Both the position numbers and the translations under genes were made by a program. Shown piece by piece: positions 8,276-15,867 of a stretch of 35,966 nucleotides of DNA. The notes under the pieces were generated by a model. The model had not been told where the DNA came from. It did no database searches and saw nothing but the letters and a program-made list of their open reading frames with translations. The stretch's first letter is position 1. Every line of letters begins with the position of its first letter. The stretch is from positions 1 to 35,966 of the forward strand of contig JAHDCQ010000017.1 of assembly GCA_020629845.1 (NCBI GenBank), read 5' to 3'. This DNA comes from Saprospiraceae bacterium. Lineage in GTDB: Bacteria > Bacteroidota > Bacteroidia > Chitinophagales > Saprospiraceae.

Positions 8276-11200
8276 TTACTCTATTAAAGGAAGTATGATT
8301 TGGACTTTCACCCCACTATATTCAGGATTTTCGTCTTTCATATTGATAATTTTTAAGTCCGTAGGAATGCCATACTCTTCTTCCAATAAGGCAAGACGTT
8401 GCTCGGTGATACTAGTGGCTTTCGACTCATGTCCAGCAGTACGTTTCTTTTGTAAGCCCAATCCATTATCTTCCACTTCACAAAGCAATTGTTCGCCCAT
8501 TACTCTGAAGCGTATTTGAATTAAGCCATCTCCTCCTTTGGCTTTTATGCCATGCAATATGGCATTTTCCACGAAGGGCTGTAGCAGCATAGTGGGTAGC
8601 ATCGCATCGTCCAATTCAGGCGCGTAGTCAAAATGATACGCTAACTTATGTTCCATACGAAGTGCTTCTACTTCAATGTATTCTTTGAGTAAAGCGACCT
8701 CATCTGCAATGTAATTATAGGCTTCGTCCGATAAGTCCAATACCTTACGCATCACTTTCGAGAATTGGTCAGCAAAATGCCGAGCAGTATCGGGGTCCTT
8801 TCGGATGTAACCTTTAATGGATACTAAAGCATTGAAAATGAAATGCGGATTCATTTGCAAACGCAAATTATCAAGCTTTTTCTGCGCTTTAACACGCTGT
8901 TCTTCAACTTGTGCTTTCAGTTTTTCTGCTTCGGCACGTAGGGCTTCTGCTTGCGCTTGGCGTTTTTCTGCTTCTGCTTGTTTTCGTTCTGCTTCTGCCT
9001 GCCGTCGTTCAGCAGCCAAGCGTTTAATCTCTTCTTTTCGTTTAATCCCTTTTAGGCGTTCTCTATAAATCAAGTAAGTAATAAAAGCTACTATTAGTAC
9101 CCCTATAGCCTTTGCCCATAGCGTTTCATACCAACGAGGGAGTATCGTGACCTTCAAGCTCCTATTGTCGGATAATATGCCATCCGAATTATACGCTCGT
9201 AAATTAAAAGCATAGTCGCCATGTCGCAGATTAGGATAGCGTGCAAAGTTGGAGGTGGTACGCACAAATTCCTTATCCACGCCTCGCAATTGGTACTCAA
9301 AAACGGTGTTTTCAGGGTCACTATATTCTAAAGCAGCAAAATTAAACTGTAGGGTATTCCGTCGCTTGGGTAGTTTAATATGTCTCAATAAGCTAACATT
9401 GGCAATGTCGCCCATTTTTTCTTTCCTTTCTAGCGAATCCGTATCGTTCACCAAAATGTTGGTAATAGTAGGTCGGGCAGGGGTTTGTAGCGTATTTATT
9501 TTTTTAGGGTAAAAGCTATTAACGCCTTGTGTGCCACCAAATAAAAACGCTCCCTTGCTAGTCTCCAGCACAGATTGAAACTGAAAATCCATAGACTGTA
9601 ATCCGTCTGCTTCGGTGTAGTGTTGATATTGATAAGTAGTAGGGTTGTATCGCCATAATCCCTTATTACTGCTTATCCAGAGGAGACCTTGCTCATCTTG
9701 CAAGAGGGCTTTAGCTGAAAAATTAGGCAATTTATTATGCTTCACCAAATTGCGCCCTGCTTGTAGTTCAGAAAGCCCTGAGTCTGTAGCCAACCATATT
9801 TTATCTTCCTTTTTATCTGCTTTCACATCATTGGGGTAGGCAGAAAAGTCAATGATTGTATCTTCTACCCAACGGGCTTGTTCATCTTGTTTTAGTACCT
9901 GTATATTTTTTTGTTCTTCGAAGGCATACAGTCTATCGTTGGCTTCCAATACGGCATAAAAGGAAGCCAATTCTGCGACTTCTTCAAAAAGAGTATCCTT
10001 TGCTGGACTCCAGGGAGTAGCCAATTTTAGGGTGCTATTACTAGCATCTGCTAAAACACTGCCATCCGAAAGCGGACAGAAATGATAGACCCCGTCGTTA
10101 TGAAGCGATTCTACTTTTAAGTTGTCCAAAGAAGCATCGCGTACTAAAAGTAAAGACCGATTTGTACCAATCCAAGTATGATTAGCCGCATCGTGATATA
10201 GTGCAAATACGCGTTCATTTAAAGGAATTTTCTCTAGTCTCCTACTCTTTTCCGATTGTATAAAAAGCGTATCCCCTGTAGCAATCCATATGCGCCCTCG
10301 CTTGTCTTCCGATAGGAAATTAACCATCCCTTTTTCTGGAAAAAGTACATCGAATTTACGATTAGTCAGACTACTAAAATAGACTTCTTCCCCATCTACT
10401 GAAACCCATAGGTTTTTATCCGAATCAATGTATACATTCTCTACTCCTTTATTGAAAGATACTAGCTTACCAAACTTCCGATAACATATTTCTGCAGAGA
10501 TTTGCTGGCGGATTTTATCAAAAAAGAAGATGCCTTTTCCTGCTGCCTGTATTACAAGCGTTTGCGCATCAAAACTGCGTAGGAGTCCAATATTTTTGAT
10601 AGTTGCACCTTCAAACACTAAGGGAATAGAATAAATAGAATCTTTAACTATATCGTAGTGTAGCAGTCCACCCGCCGTACCTATCCATATGCTGGAGGGG
10701 CTTTCTGCAAATGCTCGATTGGGCGTACCTATTCGAGTAGTATCCAAATCTACTTCAAAAATCAGGGAATCTGCTACATCATACTTTCTGATATGTACTC
10801 CTTCTGTGTCATTTGCACCTACTAGCACTTTTACTGTGCCAAACTGTCCCATGTTAGTAGCCCGATTCATTGGGAGAACATCTAATTTCTTCCTGTTTTT
10901 TAAGTCTACTATTGGGCTAACGTATAAACTATCCTCATCCCGAAACCACAGCATATCAGAAATGGTATCGAGTGTCAATACGACATAATCCGAACCGAGC
11001 ATCTGAGGCGTACTATCTTCGAATGTATTACCTTCTGGATGGTATTTCTGAATATTCGTGGGGCTACTAAACCAAATAGCACCTGTATTTACGTCTTCAA
11101 AAAAACTACTATTAATTTGGGGGCTTAGCAAGTTATTTTGTTGATTCGGAAGATAATGGACAGTTTCCTTTCCGTCGAAGCGATTGAGTCCGTCAATGGA

Positions 11201-11359
11201 ACTTATCCAGACAAATTTTTGACTATCTTGATAAATGTAGAAATTAAAGGTTTTAGAGGTAAGATTTTCTACCATATGAAAGTCATATGCTAGACGTTGA
11301 GCCATCAGCATAGACGAATACAGCAATAGCAATATGGAGACTACACAATACCTTTTCAC
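8276..11359 (-). CDS. Propeller/Y_Y_Y sensor histidine kinase of the LytS type
   Basis: The product has 1027 residues. Residues 1-20 are a signal peptide (LLLYSSMLMA). About 21-620 form a periplasmic propeller of two-component-regulator repeats (KFVWISSIDGLNRFDG, KNLWVSVDG, RGRIWIATGD, NHTWIGTNRS, QGLLWISSNKGLWRYNP). A Y_Y_Y domain at about 680-742 is followed by one membrane helix (about 749-765). An Ala/Glu/Arg/Gln heptad coiled coil (about 773-832) leads to a His_kinase (LytS/YehU) domain with His839 in QMNPHFIFNAL and an ATPase region with PFVENAILHG (928-937) and EDNGLGL (about 962-968). Such kinases normally act with a LytTR response regulator encoded next to them; none is present in this window. 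The upstream Dyp gene is 68 bases away on the same strand, so co-transcription is possible. Confidence 0.94.
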   Translation of the reverse strand: MKRYCVVSILLLLYSSMLMAQRLAYDFHMVENLTSKTFNFYIYQDSQKFVWISSIDGLNRFDGKETVHYLPNQQNNLLSPQINSSFFEDVNTGAIWFSSPTNIQKYHPEGNTFEDSTPQMLGSDYVVLTLDTISDMLWFRDEDSLYVSPIVDLKNRKKLDVLPMNRATNMGQFGTVKVLVGANDTEGVHIRKYDVADSLIFEVDLDTTRIGTPNRAFAESPSSIWIGTAGGLLHYDIVKDSIYSIPLVFEGATIKNIGLLRSFDAQTLVIQAAGKGIFFFDKIRQQISAEICYRKFGKLVSFNKGVENVYIDSDKNLWVSVDGEEVYFSSLTNRKFDVLFPEKGMVNFLSEDKRGRIWIATGDTLFIQSEKSRRLEKIPLNERVFALYHDAANHTWIGTNRSLLLVRDASLDNLKVESLHNDGVYHFCPLSDGSVLADASNSTLKLATPWSPAKDTLFEEVAELASFYAVLEANDRLYAFEEQKNIQVLKQDEQARWVEDTIIDFSAYPNDVKADKKEDKIWLATDSGLSELQAGRNLVKHNKLPNFSAKALLQDEQGLLWISSNKGLWRYNPTTYQYQHYTEADGLQSMDFQFQSVLETSKGAFLFGGTQGVNSFYPKKINTLQTPARPTITNILVNDTDSLERKEKMGDIANVSLLRHIKLPKRRNTLQFNFAALEYSDPENTVFEYQLRGVDKEFVRTTSNFARYPNLRHGDYAFNLRAYNSDGILSDNRSLKVTILPRWYETLWAKAIGVLIVAFITYLIYRERLKGIKRKEEIKRLAAERRQAEAERKQAEAEKRQAQAEALRAEAEKLKAQVEEQRVKAQKKLDNLRLQMNPHFIFNALVSIKGYIRKDPDTARHFADQFSKVMRKVLDLSDEAYNYIADEVALLKEYIEVEALRMEHKLAYHFDYAPELDDAMLPTMLLQPFVENAILHGIKAKGGDGLIQIRFRVMGEQLLCEVEDNGLGLQKKRTAGHESKATSITEQRLALLEEEYGIPTDLKIINMKDENPEYSGVKVQIILPLIE

Positions 11360-11427
11360 CCTTAATACTTTTGTAGAAAAATTAGGGAACTAAGATAGAA
11401 AGTTAGTAGCAGAATCAATAAAACTGA

Positions 11428-12744
11428 CTAGTATTTTTCCATATTTTGGAAAAAAACCAAGGAAGGGCAATAAAAATAACCACCGCCTCTAAGTTCTACT
11501 ACATCCGAAAAACTAAAGGTTTGGTAGTTTGCTTGTCCCCATTTTTTGAGCCATCGTTGTTGGTCGCTTGGCTTTAGCTCGCTCGTATTGCTGATGAGCG
11601 GATCCATACCTATTCCTAATGCCCCATCTGGAAAAGTAGTAGTATCGCGCCACCGCAATAAGGTCTCAAATTGTCGACGAATATCGCATTGATAGCTCAT
11701 AAATAGCATACCTTTATCTTGCTCGCTGGTGGTATAAGGAATGCTTCTGCGTAAGATTTCAATGGTAAACTTACGCGGAGCTTTCGGATAAAACATGCCT
11801 GAAAGAAGAGACTTATCGCGTGGATTCATCTTGCGAATATGGGCATGAAAAGGACATTTTATCCCCAATTTATCATCGGCATCGAAGCCGAGTTTATTTT
11901 CGTCAAAGTCTTTAATCTTTTGTTGCAATTCGGGAGTATGGATAGCTTCAGCTTTATCAGATAAATGCAAGGGCATACCATTCCGAAACCGACCTACTAC
12001 TTGAGCTGCAGCAAATTCTGTATCCACTTCTAGAGTAGTAGCTAAGGCTGCTATTTTTTGTTCAAATAGTGCTACATCTTGCCGATATTTTTGAAGTACA
12101 AAAAAACTACCATAAGCCCCACCGCTCTCTTCCACTAAGAAGGACTTTTTCAGATAAGCCGCATCTAGTGTACCGTCATCTTTCCAAATACGAGGCTGCG
12201 AAATACCATCTCGAAAACCAAAATGTTCAATATGCTGACCTGCTGTATTGTAAAGGCATTCACCATCCTCATAACTAACTTGCGTGAGCAAATCACGTGC
12301 TTGTAGGTGCTTTACTAAGCGTTCATAGTCCGCTTCTATGACAGCCTTATTGTTTGATGCTAATAAGAGCATAGCATCTAGTCGAATTTGGTAGTTAGTA
12401 TCCCATTTGGAGCGTGATTCGTTCAAGCTTTTTGCCATGCCTAAGCAAAACCCTCTGTATTCTTCAAAAGTACGAGTATCCAGTCCCAGTTTTTGTAAGC
12501 CTGTATAGGAAAAGTAACATGTACGCATTAATGCGTTATCAGAATTGGTAAAAACTTTTGTAATCGCTTGAGCTGCCGTAGTTATGCCAAATGTTCTAAG
12601 AAAAGTATCCGCTAAAAAGCGTAGAGATGGAGCAGTAGCAAGCTTTGGTGAGAAGGTCAAAAACACACAACGATTATGTTTTTTTTCATTGGGTTGTATA
12701 ATATTGGCTTGCAGTACTTGAAGTAGCGATTTAGATGTCTTCAT
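11428..12744 (-). CDS. Dyp-type heme peroxidase
   Basis: The product has 438 residues, in the range of the longer Dyp families. Key motifs are present: the GxxDG motif GFRDG at 176-180 with the catalytic Asp179, the proximal heme ligand His302 in HAHIRKMNPRD, and a conserved arginine pair (R332, R333) in ILRRSIPY near the distal heme side. The C-terminus has the family's GGGYFYCPSL. The enzyme would use hydrogen peroxide to oxidise dyes or other aromatic substrates; the natural substrate is unknown. No signal peptide is visible and no encapsulin shell gene is nearby, so a cytoplasmic enzyme is the simplest reading. The ATG at 12744 is followed by a basic start (MKTSKSLLQVLQ). An inverted repeat at 12764-12807 separates it from the gene upstream. 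Confidence 0.95.
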   Translation of the reverse strand: MKTSKSLLQVLQANIIQPNEKKHNRCVFLTFSPKLATAPSLRFLADTFLRTFGITTAAQAITKVFTNSDNALMRTCYFSYTGLQKLGLDTRTFEEYRGFCLGMAKSLNESRSKWDTNYQIRLDAMLLLASNNKAVIEADYERLVKHLQARDLLTQVSYEDGECLYNTAGQHIEHFGFRDGISQPRIWKDDGTLDAAYLKKSFLVEESGGAYGSFFVLQKYRQDVALFEQKIAALATTLEVDTEFAAAQVVGRFRNGMPLHLSDKAEAIHTPELQQKIKDFDENKLGFDADDKLGIKCPFHAHIRKMNPRDKSLLSGMFYPKAPRKFTIEILRRSIPYTTSEQDKGMLFMSYQCDIRRQFETLLRWRDTTTFPDGALGIGMDPLISNTSELKPSDQQRWLKKWGQANYQTFSFSDVVELRGGGYFYCPSLVFFQNMEKY

Positions 12745-12763
12745 GGGTGAAATATTGTAGCAT

Positions 12764-12807
12764 GAAGTTCCTCAGAAGCTGTTTTAAAAGCTCTACTGAA
12801 GAACTTC
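12764..12807. repeat. Inverted repeat between the small unknown gene and the Dyp gene
   Basis: GAAGTTCCTCAG (12764-12775) faces CTGAAGAACTTC (12796-12807), an 11-of-12 match, with a smaller AGCT pairing inside. It lies 25 bases downstream of the stop of the gene at 12833 and just before the Dyp start, so it could terminate the former or sit in the leader of the latter. Confidence 0.5.
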
Positions 12808-12832
12808 ACGCCACTAGATAATTTGTTCTAGA

Positions 12833-13243
12833 TTACAGACCTTTACCTTCTTTATTAAGCGGGTCGGTCTCTAAGTCAATTTCTACCCCTCCCTCTTGGT
12901 CTATGTGTCTCGGACACGAAAGCGCAATTTTCGCTCCCGCATCGAAAAACAAATCCTCTTTATCCAAACCATCCGCACGGAATTCTACACCTGGTCTAGT
13001 TGGCACTAAAGCGTGGGTTTCCCACATTTCATTACCTACACTTTTACCTGTTGGTGCGTCTTTATCCGTCTCGTATACCCGTACGGTTACCATTTGCAAA
13101 CCCATTATTTTTTTAGTGGGGTCGCTATTACGGATTTGCGTGAAGACCTCCATAATGTCTTCTCTGTGAAAATATGCTTTTGGTTCTACTGGATTGAAAT
13201 CAACGATTTCAATTTTGTTTTCAACGACTCTTGTCCAAGCCAT
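12833..13243 (-). CDS. Small conserved-looking protein of unknown function
   Basis: The frame is open back to 13345, but the first 34 residues (rich in C, F, L) do not look coding. I choose the internal ATG at 13243, which gives a 136-residue soluble protein starting MAWTRVVENKIEIVDFNPVE. It has mixed alpha/beta character (VTVRVYETDKD, GVEFRADGLDKEDLFF), no membrane helix, and only one cysteine, in ALSCPRHIDQEGG near the end. I do not recognise the family. The gene is preceded by a dyad at 13258-13275 and followed by the inverted repeat at 12764. The Dyp peroxidase lies downstream on the same strand, so a link to oxidative chemistry is possible but unproven. Confidence 0.75.
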   Translation of the reverse strand: MAWTRVVENKIEIVDFNPVEPKAYFHREDIMEVFTQIRNSDPTKKIMGLQMVTVRVYETDKDAPTGKSVGNEMWETHALVPTRPGVEFRADGLDKEDLFFDAGAKIALSCPRHIDQEGGVEIDLETDPLNKEGKGL

Positions 13244-13257
13244 ACTTATAAAGTTTT

Positions 13258-13275
13258 CTACATTACACAATGTAG
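13258..13275. promoter_or_regulatory. Candidate operator dyad upstream of the small unknown gene
   Basis: CTACATT (13258-13264) and AATGTAG (13269-13275) form a perfect 7-bp dyad with a 4-base spacer. Its 3' edge on the minus strand lies 14 bases before the ATG at 13243. A dimeric repressor could bind here; equally it may be a chance hairpin in the leader. Confidence 0.35.
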
Positions 13276-13511
13276 GAACGGAACACAAATAAATGTGCCA
13301 TTCCCTAGAGGAAAATAGACAAATTTTTACACAAAAAAACAACAATCTATTTTACTCTAAATGAACACTTTACAAACTCAAAAAAACATTTATTTAGTTC
13401 CATTTTAATACTTTTTTAGGATGAAATACTACAAAAACTCTACGAAAAGGTATTGAATGTGTATAAACATTATTCGTCTTCTGATAATATTGGGAACGAA
13501 TCAAGATGATT

Positions 13512-15776
13512 TTAGCGCACTAAAGTCACCGTCCCCGTCCGTTCTTCTCGTTCCCCACGAGCGGTTTTATAGGTGATAGCGTACACATAAACACCCTGCG
13601 GTAAAGGATTATCGGTATTGTATAGTAGACCATTCCAGCCTATATTCGGATTATCTGTATTAAAGACTAATTGCCCATAGCGACTCCAAATAGTCATGGA
13701 GTAATCAGATAGATTAGAAAGCGAGCCTTTGCCTACGAAAGTGTCGTTTTTGCCATCCGCATTCGGCGTGAAGGCATTCGGCAAAAAATAACGGGTATCA
13801 GGAATAACATCTATGAACTGAACCAAGGTGTCGGTGCAGCCTACATTGTTTTGGATGGCAAGTTGGATACGATATAAACCCGTGTCTTGAAACATGTGAA
13901 TGGGACTGACCTGCATACTTTCACCCTCTTCGCTAAACTTCCAATTATTGAATAGGGCATCTATAGATTCATTAAAAAACTGCACTTCATTCTGTACGGA
14001 AGTGGGCATTTCTGGCGTATAACTAAAGGCAGCAGTAGGCGAACCTTTTGCTAGTACCAATGCAGGATACTGCCTAAGATTGCGACAACCCGTTGGGGAA
14101 AAGACCTCTACATTTACAGTATAAGTACCTGCTTCGGTATATTGGTGCGTGGCATCAATGGAGGTCGTACTATTTCCATCACCAAAGTCCCAATTGACGG
14201 TATATTCATCATTAATTGGTTCGGATAAATTTTCAAATTGAATCACATCAGGGATGCATATGTCGTCATCATCTAACGCAATATCTATGCGTTGCGTACG
14301 CGGATAGTAAGGCACAGTATCGGTCTTTATATCAATACAATTGTTGCTATCTTCTAAGCGTAGACGAGCGGGATAGCCACCTGGTAGCTCGTATTGATGA
14401 CTGGGATTGAGCAAACTGGATTCATTGCCATCGCCAAATATCCAAGTGCGTGTCACCCCCTCAGCTTCCACAATCGAGGCATCCTGAAATTCTACTTGAC
14501 TAATAGTACAGGTGTCATATTTAAAGCTAAAATCAGCTTCCAGACGTGGAGTGACGGTAATATTAATATTAGTCGTATCGCCACATGCCAAATTGGGATT
14601 AGCAATCAAAACACCTTCATACACGCCTGCTGATGGCACTTGCAAAGTATAGTCCCAACTATTCCCACGTATAGTCGTGTCGGGCAGGTAAAACTCCCAA
14701 AGAATACTTGAAATACGACTACGCTCTGTACTTTCATTCAGTAAAGCCACATCAAAGTCGCCGCAGGAACGAATAAAGTGGGTATTCGTACGCCCGCCAA
14801 TGACGGAATCACTAGCTACTTTTGCATCTACAAATGGTACACAAGTCACTACATTGAACTGCAAATCGCGGCGCACTTCACTTAAGAGTTCATTTTGTTC
14901 ATTATACTCCCGTACGCAAAAAGCAAGTACAAACTGCCCCTGTTGCCGAGGAAATCCCCGTATTTCTCCTGTTTCTGGATGAATCGTCAGGCTGCCATTA
15001 TTGCCTAAGGGTCTATCTTTAGTAAACATGGGTTCTTGAAACTGTACTGGCTCATATGGCGGAGGGCTATCAGGATTTGGAGCAACCCCAAATTCCGCAC
15101 CAGGACTCGTTGTATTCGGCCCACCACCATTCAAAGGCAGACAAAAATCATATTCTAGCCGATTGCCGTCCTTATCACTAGCCGAATGGTCGAATAGAAA
15201 AGGTTCATCTACGCATATCACTATCGGAGCGAGTAAATTGAAGGTAGGACTACTATTGCACGTACGCTGGGCTGTAGGCGTGATTTCGATGGAGTAAGTA
15301 GCCCCTGTACCGCCTGGGGATACGATATTATTAATCGTCTCGTTACGGCAACAGCGCTGATACACGACATGGTAACTGCTCGTAATATTTTTCAGTTCTA
15401 TCCTCGGAAAAGTATATGTTCCCCGCTCCACACAAACCGTGCTAGGCACTTGCATACATTCATTCGCATTGGGGTCTACAAATTCAATATCTACCTCTTC
15501 AATCTCAAAAACAGCTACTAAAGAATCTGTATTTGCATAAATGGTAACAGTAGCGAAGAAAGGCGCACCAGGCGCAGAATCGAACAAGGCTCCATTGCTC
15601 CTACAATCGCGGTAAATATCCATCTGAAATTGGTAGAGATTCGTATTTGCACGACTCCCCTCTCCGAGGCATTCATAGGTAATTTCGCCACCAATAATAT
15701 GTCGAGCAAATGTTGTTTGCTGAAAACATCCTAGAATTAAAATAAACGGGACAAGGAAATAATATTGCTTCGACAT
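13512..15776 (-). CDS. Secreted PKD-domain surface protein with type B (CHU_C) type IX sorting domain
   Basis: The product has 754 residues. Residues 1-24 are a signal peptide (LVPFILILGCFQQTTFA before RHIIGGEITYECLG). The first 330 residues are a cysteine-containing N-terminal region (MDIYRDC, DSAPGAPF, VCVERGTYTFP, YQRCCRN) recurrent in Bacteroidota proteins of this kind. Three PKD-like beta domains follow at about 410-655 (WIFGDGNESSLLNPSHQYE, WDFGDGNSTTSIDATHQYTE, then a degenerate one ending HMFQDTGLYR). Residues about 661-754 are the gliding-motility-associated C-terminal domain (YFLPNAFTPNADGKND ... YGQLVF ... GVYVYAITYKTARG), which directs secretion by the type IX system. It is the downstream member of a tandem pair with the gene at 15868. 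No porP/sprF-like partner is adjacent. Role: cell-surface structure or adhesion, inferred. Confidence 0.93.
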   Translation of the reverse strand: MSKQYYFLVPFILILGCFQQTTFARHIIGGEITYECLGEGSRANTNLYQFQMDIYRDCRSNGALFDSAPGAPFFATVTIYANTDSLVAVFEIEEVDIEFVDPNANECMQVPSTVCVERGTYTFPRIELKNITSSYHVVYQRCCRNETINNIVSPGGTGATYSIEITPTAQRTCNSSPTFNLLAPIVICVDEPFLFDHSASDKDGNRLEYDFCLPLNGGGPNTTSPGAEFGVAPNPDSPPPYEPVQFQEPMFTKDRPLGNNGSLTIHPETGEIRGFPRQQGQFVLAFCVREYNEQNELLSEVRRDLQFNVVTCVPFVDAKVASDSVIGGRTNTHFIRSCGDFDVALLNESTERSRISSILWEFYLPDTTIRGNSWDYTLQVPSAGVYEGVLIANPNLACGDTTNINITVTPRLEADFSFKYDTCTISQVEFQDASIVEAEGVTRTWIFGDGNESSLLNPSHQYELPGGYPARLRLEDSNNCIDIKTDTVPYYPRTQRIDIALDDDDICIPDVIQFENLSEPINDEYTVNWDFGDGNSTTSIDATHQYTEAGTYTVNVEVFSPTGCRNLRQYPALVLAKGSPTAAFSYTPEMPTSVQNEVQFFNESIDALFNNWKFSEEGESMQVSPIHMFQDTGLYRIQLAIQNNVGCTDTLVQFIDVIPDTRYFLPNAFTPNADGKNDTFVGKGSLSNLSDYSMTIWSRYGQLVFNTDNPNIGWNGLLYNTDNPLPQGVYVYAITYKTARGEREERTGTVTLVR

Positions 15777-15845
15777 ATGTATGATTTATTGCTCTAAAAC
15801 GGAAATAGTAATGTATGTATTATTGGCGACTCAATCCATACGCTT

Positions 15846-15853
15846 CAAAGCTA
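15846..15853 (-). promoter_or_regulatory. Possible -7 element for the downstream PKD paralogue
   Basis: On the minus strand this reads TAGCTTTG, a perfect match to the Bacteroidota TAnnTTTG element, about 70 bases before the ATG at 15776. No good TTTG -33 box is seen at the expected distance and the site lies just beyond the stop of the upstream paralogue, so it is a weak call. Confidence 0.3.
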
Positions 15854-15867
15854 TTATTTTTTTCCAA

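Noticed and set aside
8817-9068. Plus-strand Ser/Ala/Arg-rich open frame
   Set aside because: It is the antisense of the heptad coiled coil of the kinase at 8276; repetitive codons keep the opposite frame open.
11428-12744. Encapsulin cargo system around the Dyp peroxidase
   Set aside because: No shell protein gene is near, and the C-terminus does not obviously carry a cargo-loading peptide.
13244-13345. N-terminal extension of the small unknown protein
   Set aside because: The extra 34 residues are cysteine- and phenylalanine-rich and encoded by leader DNA containing a dyad; the ATG at 13243 gives a normal protein start.
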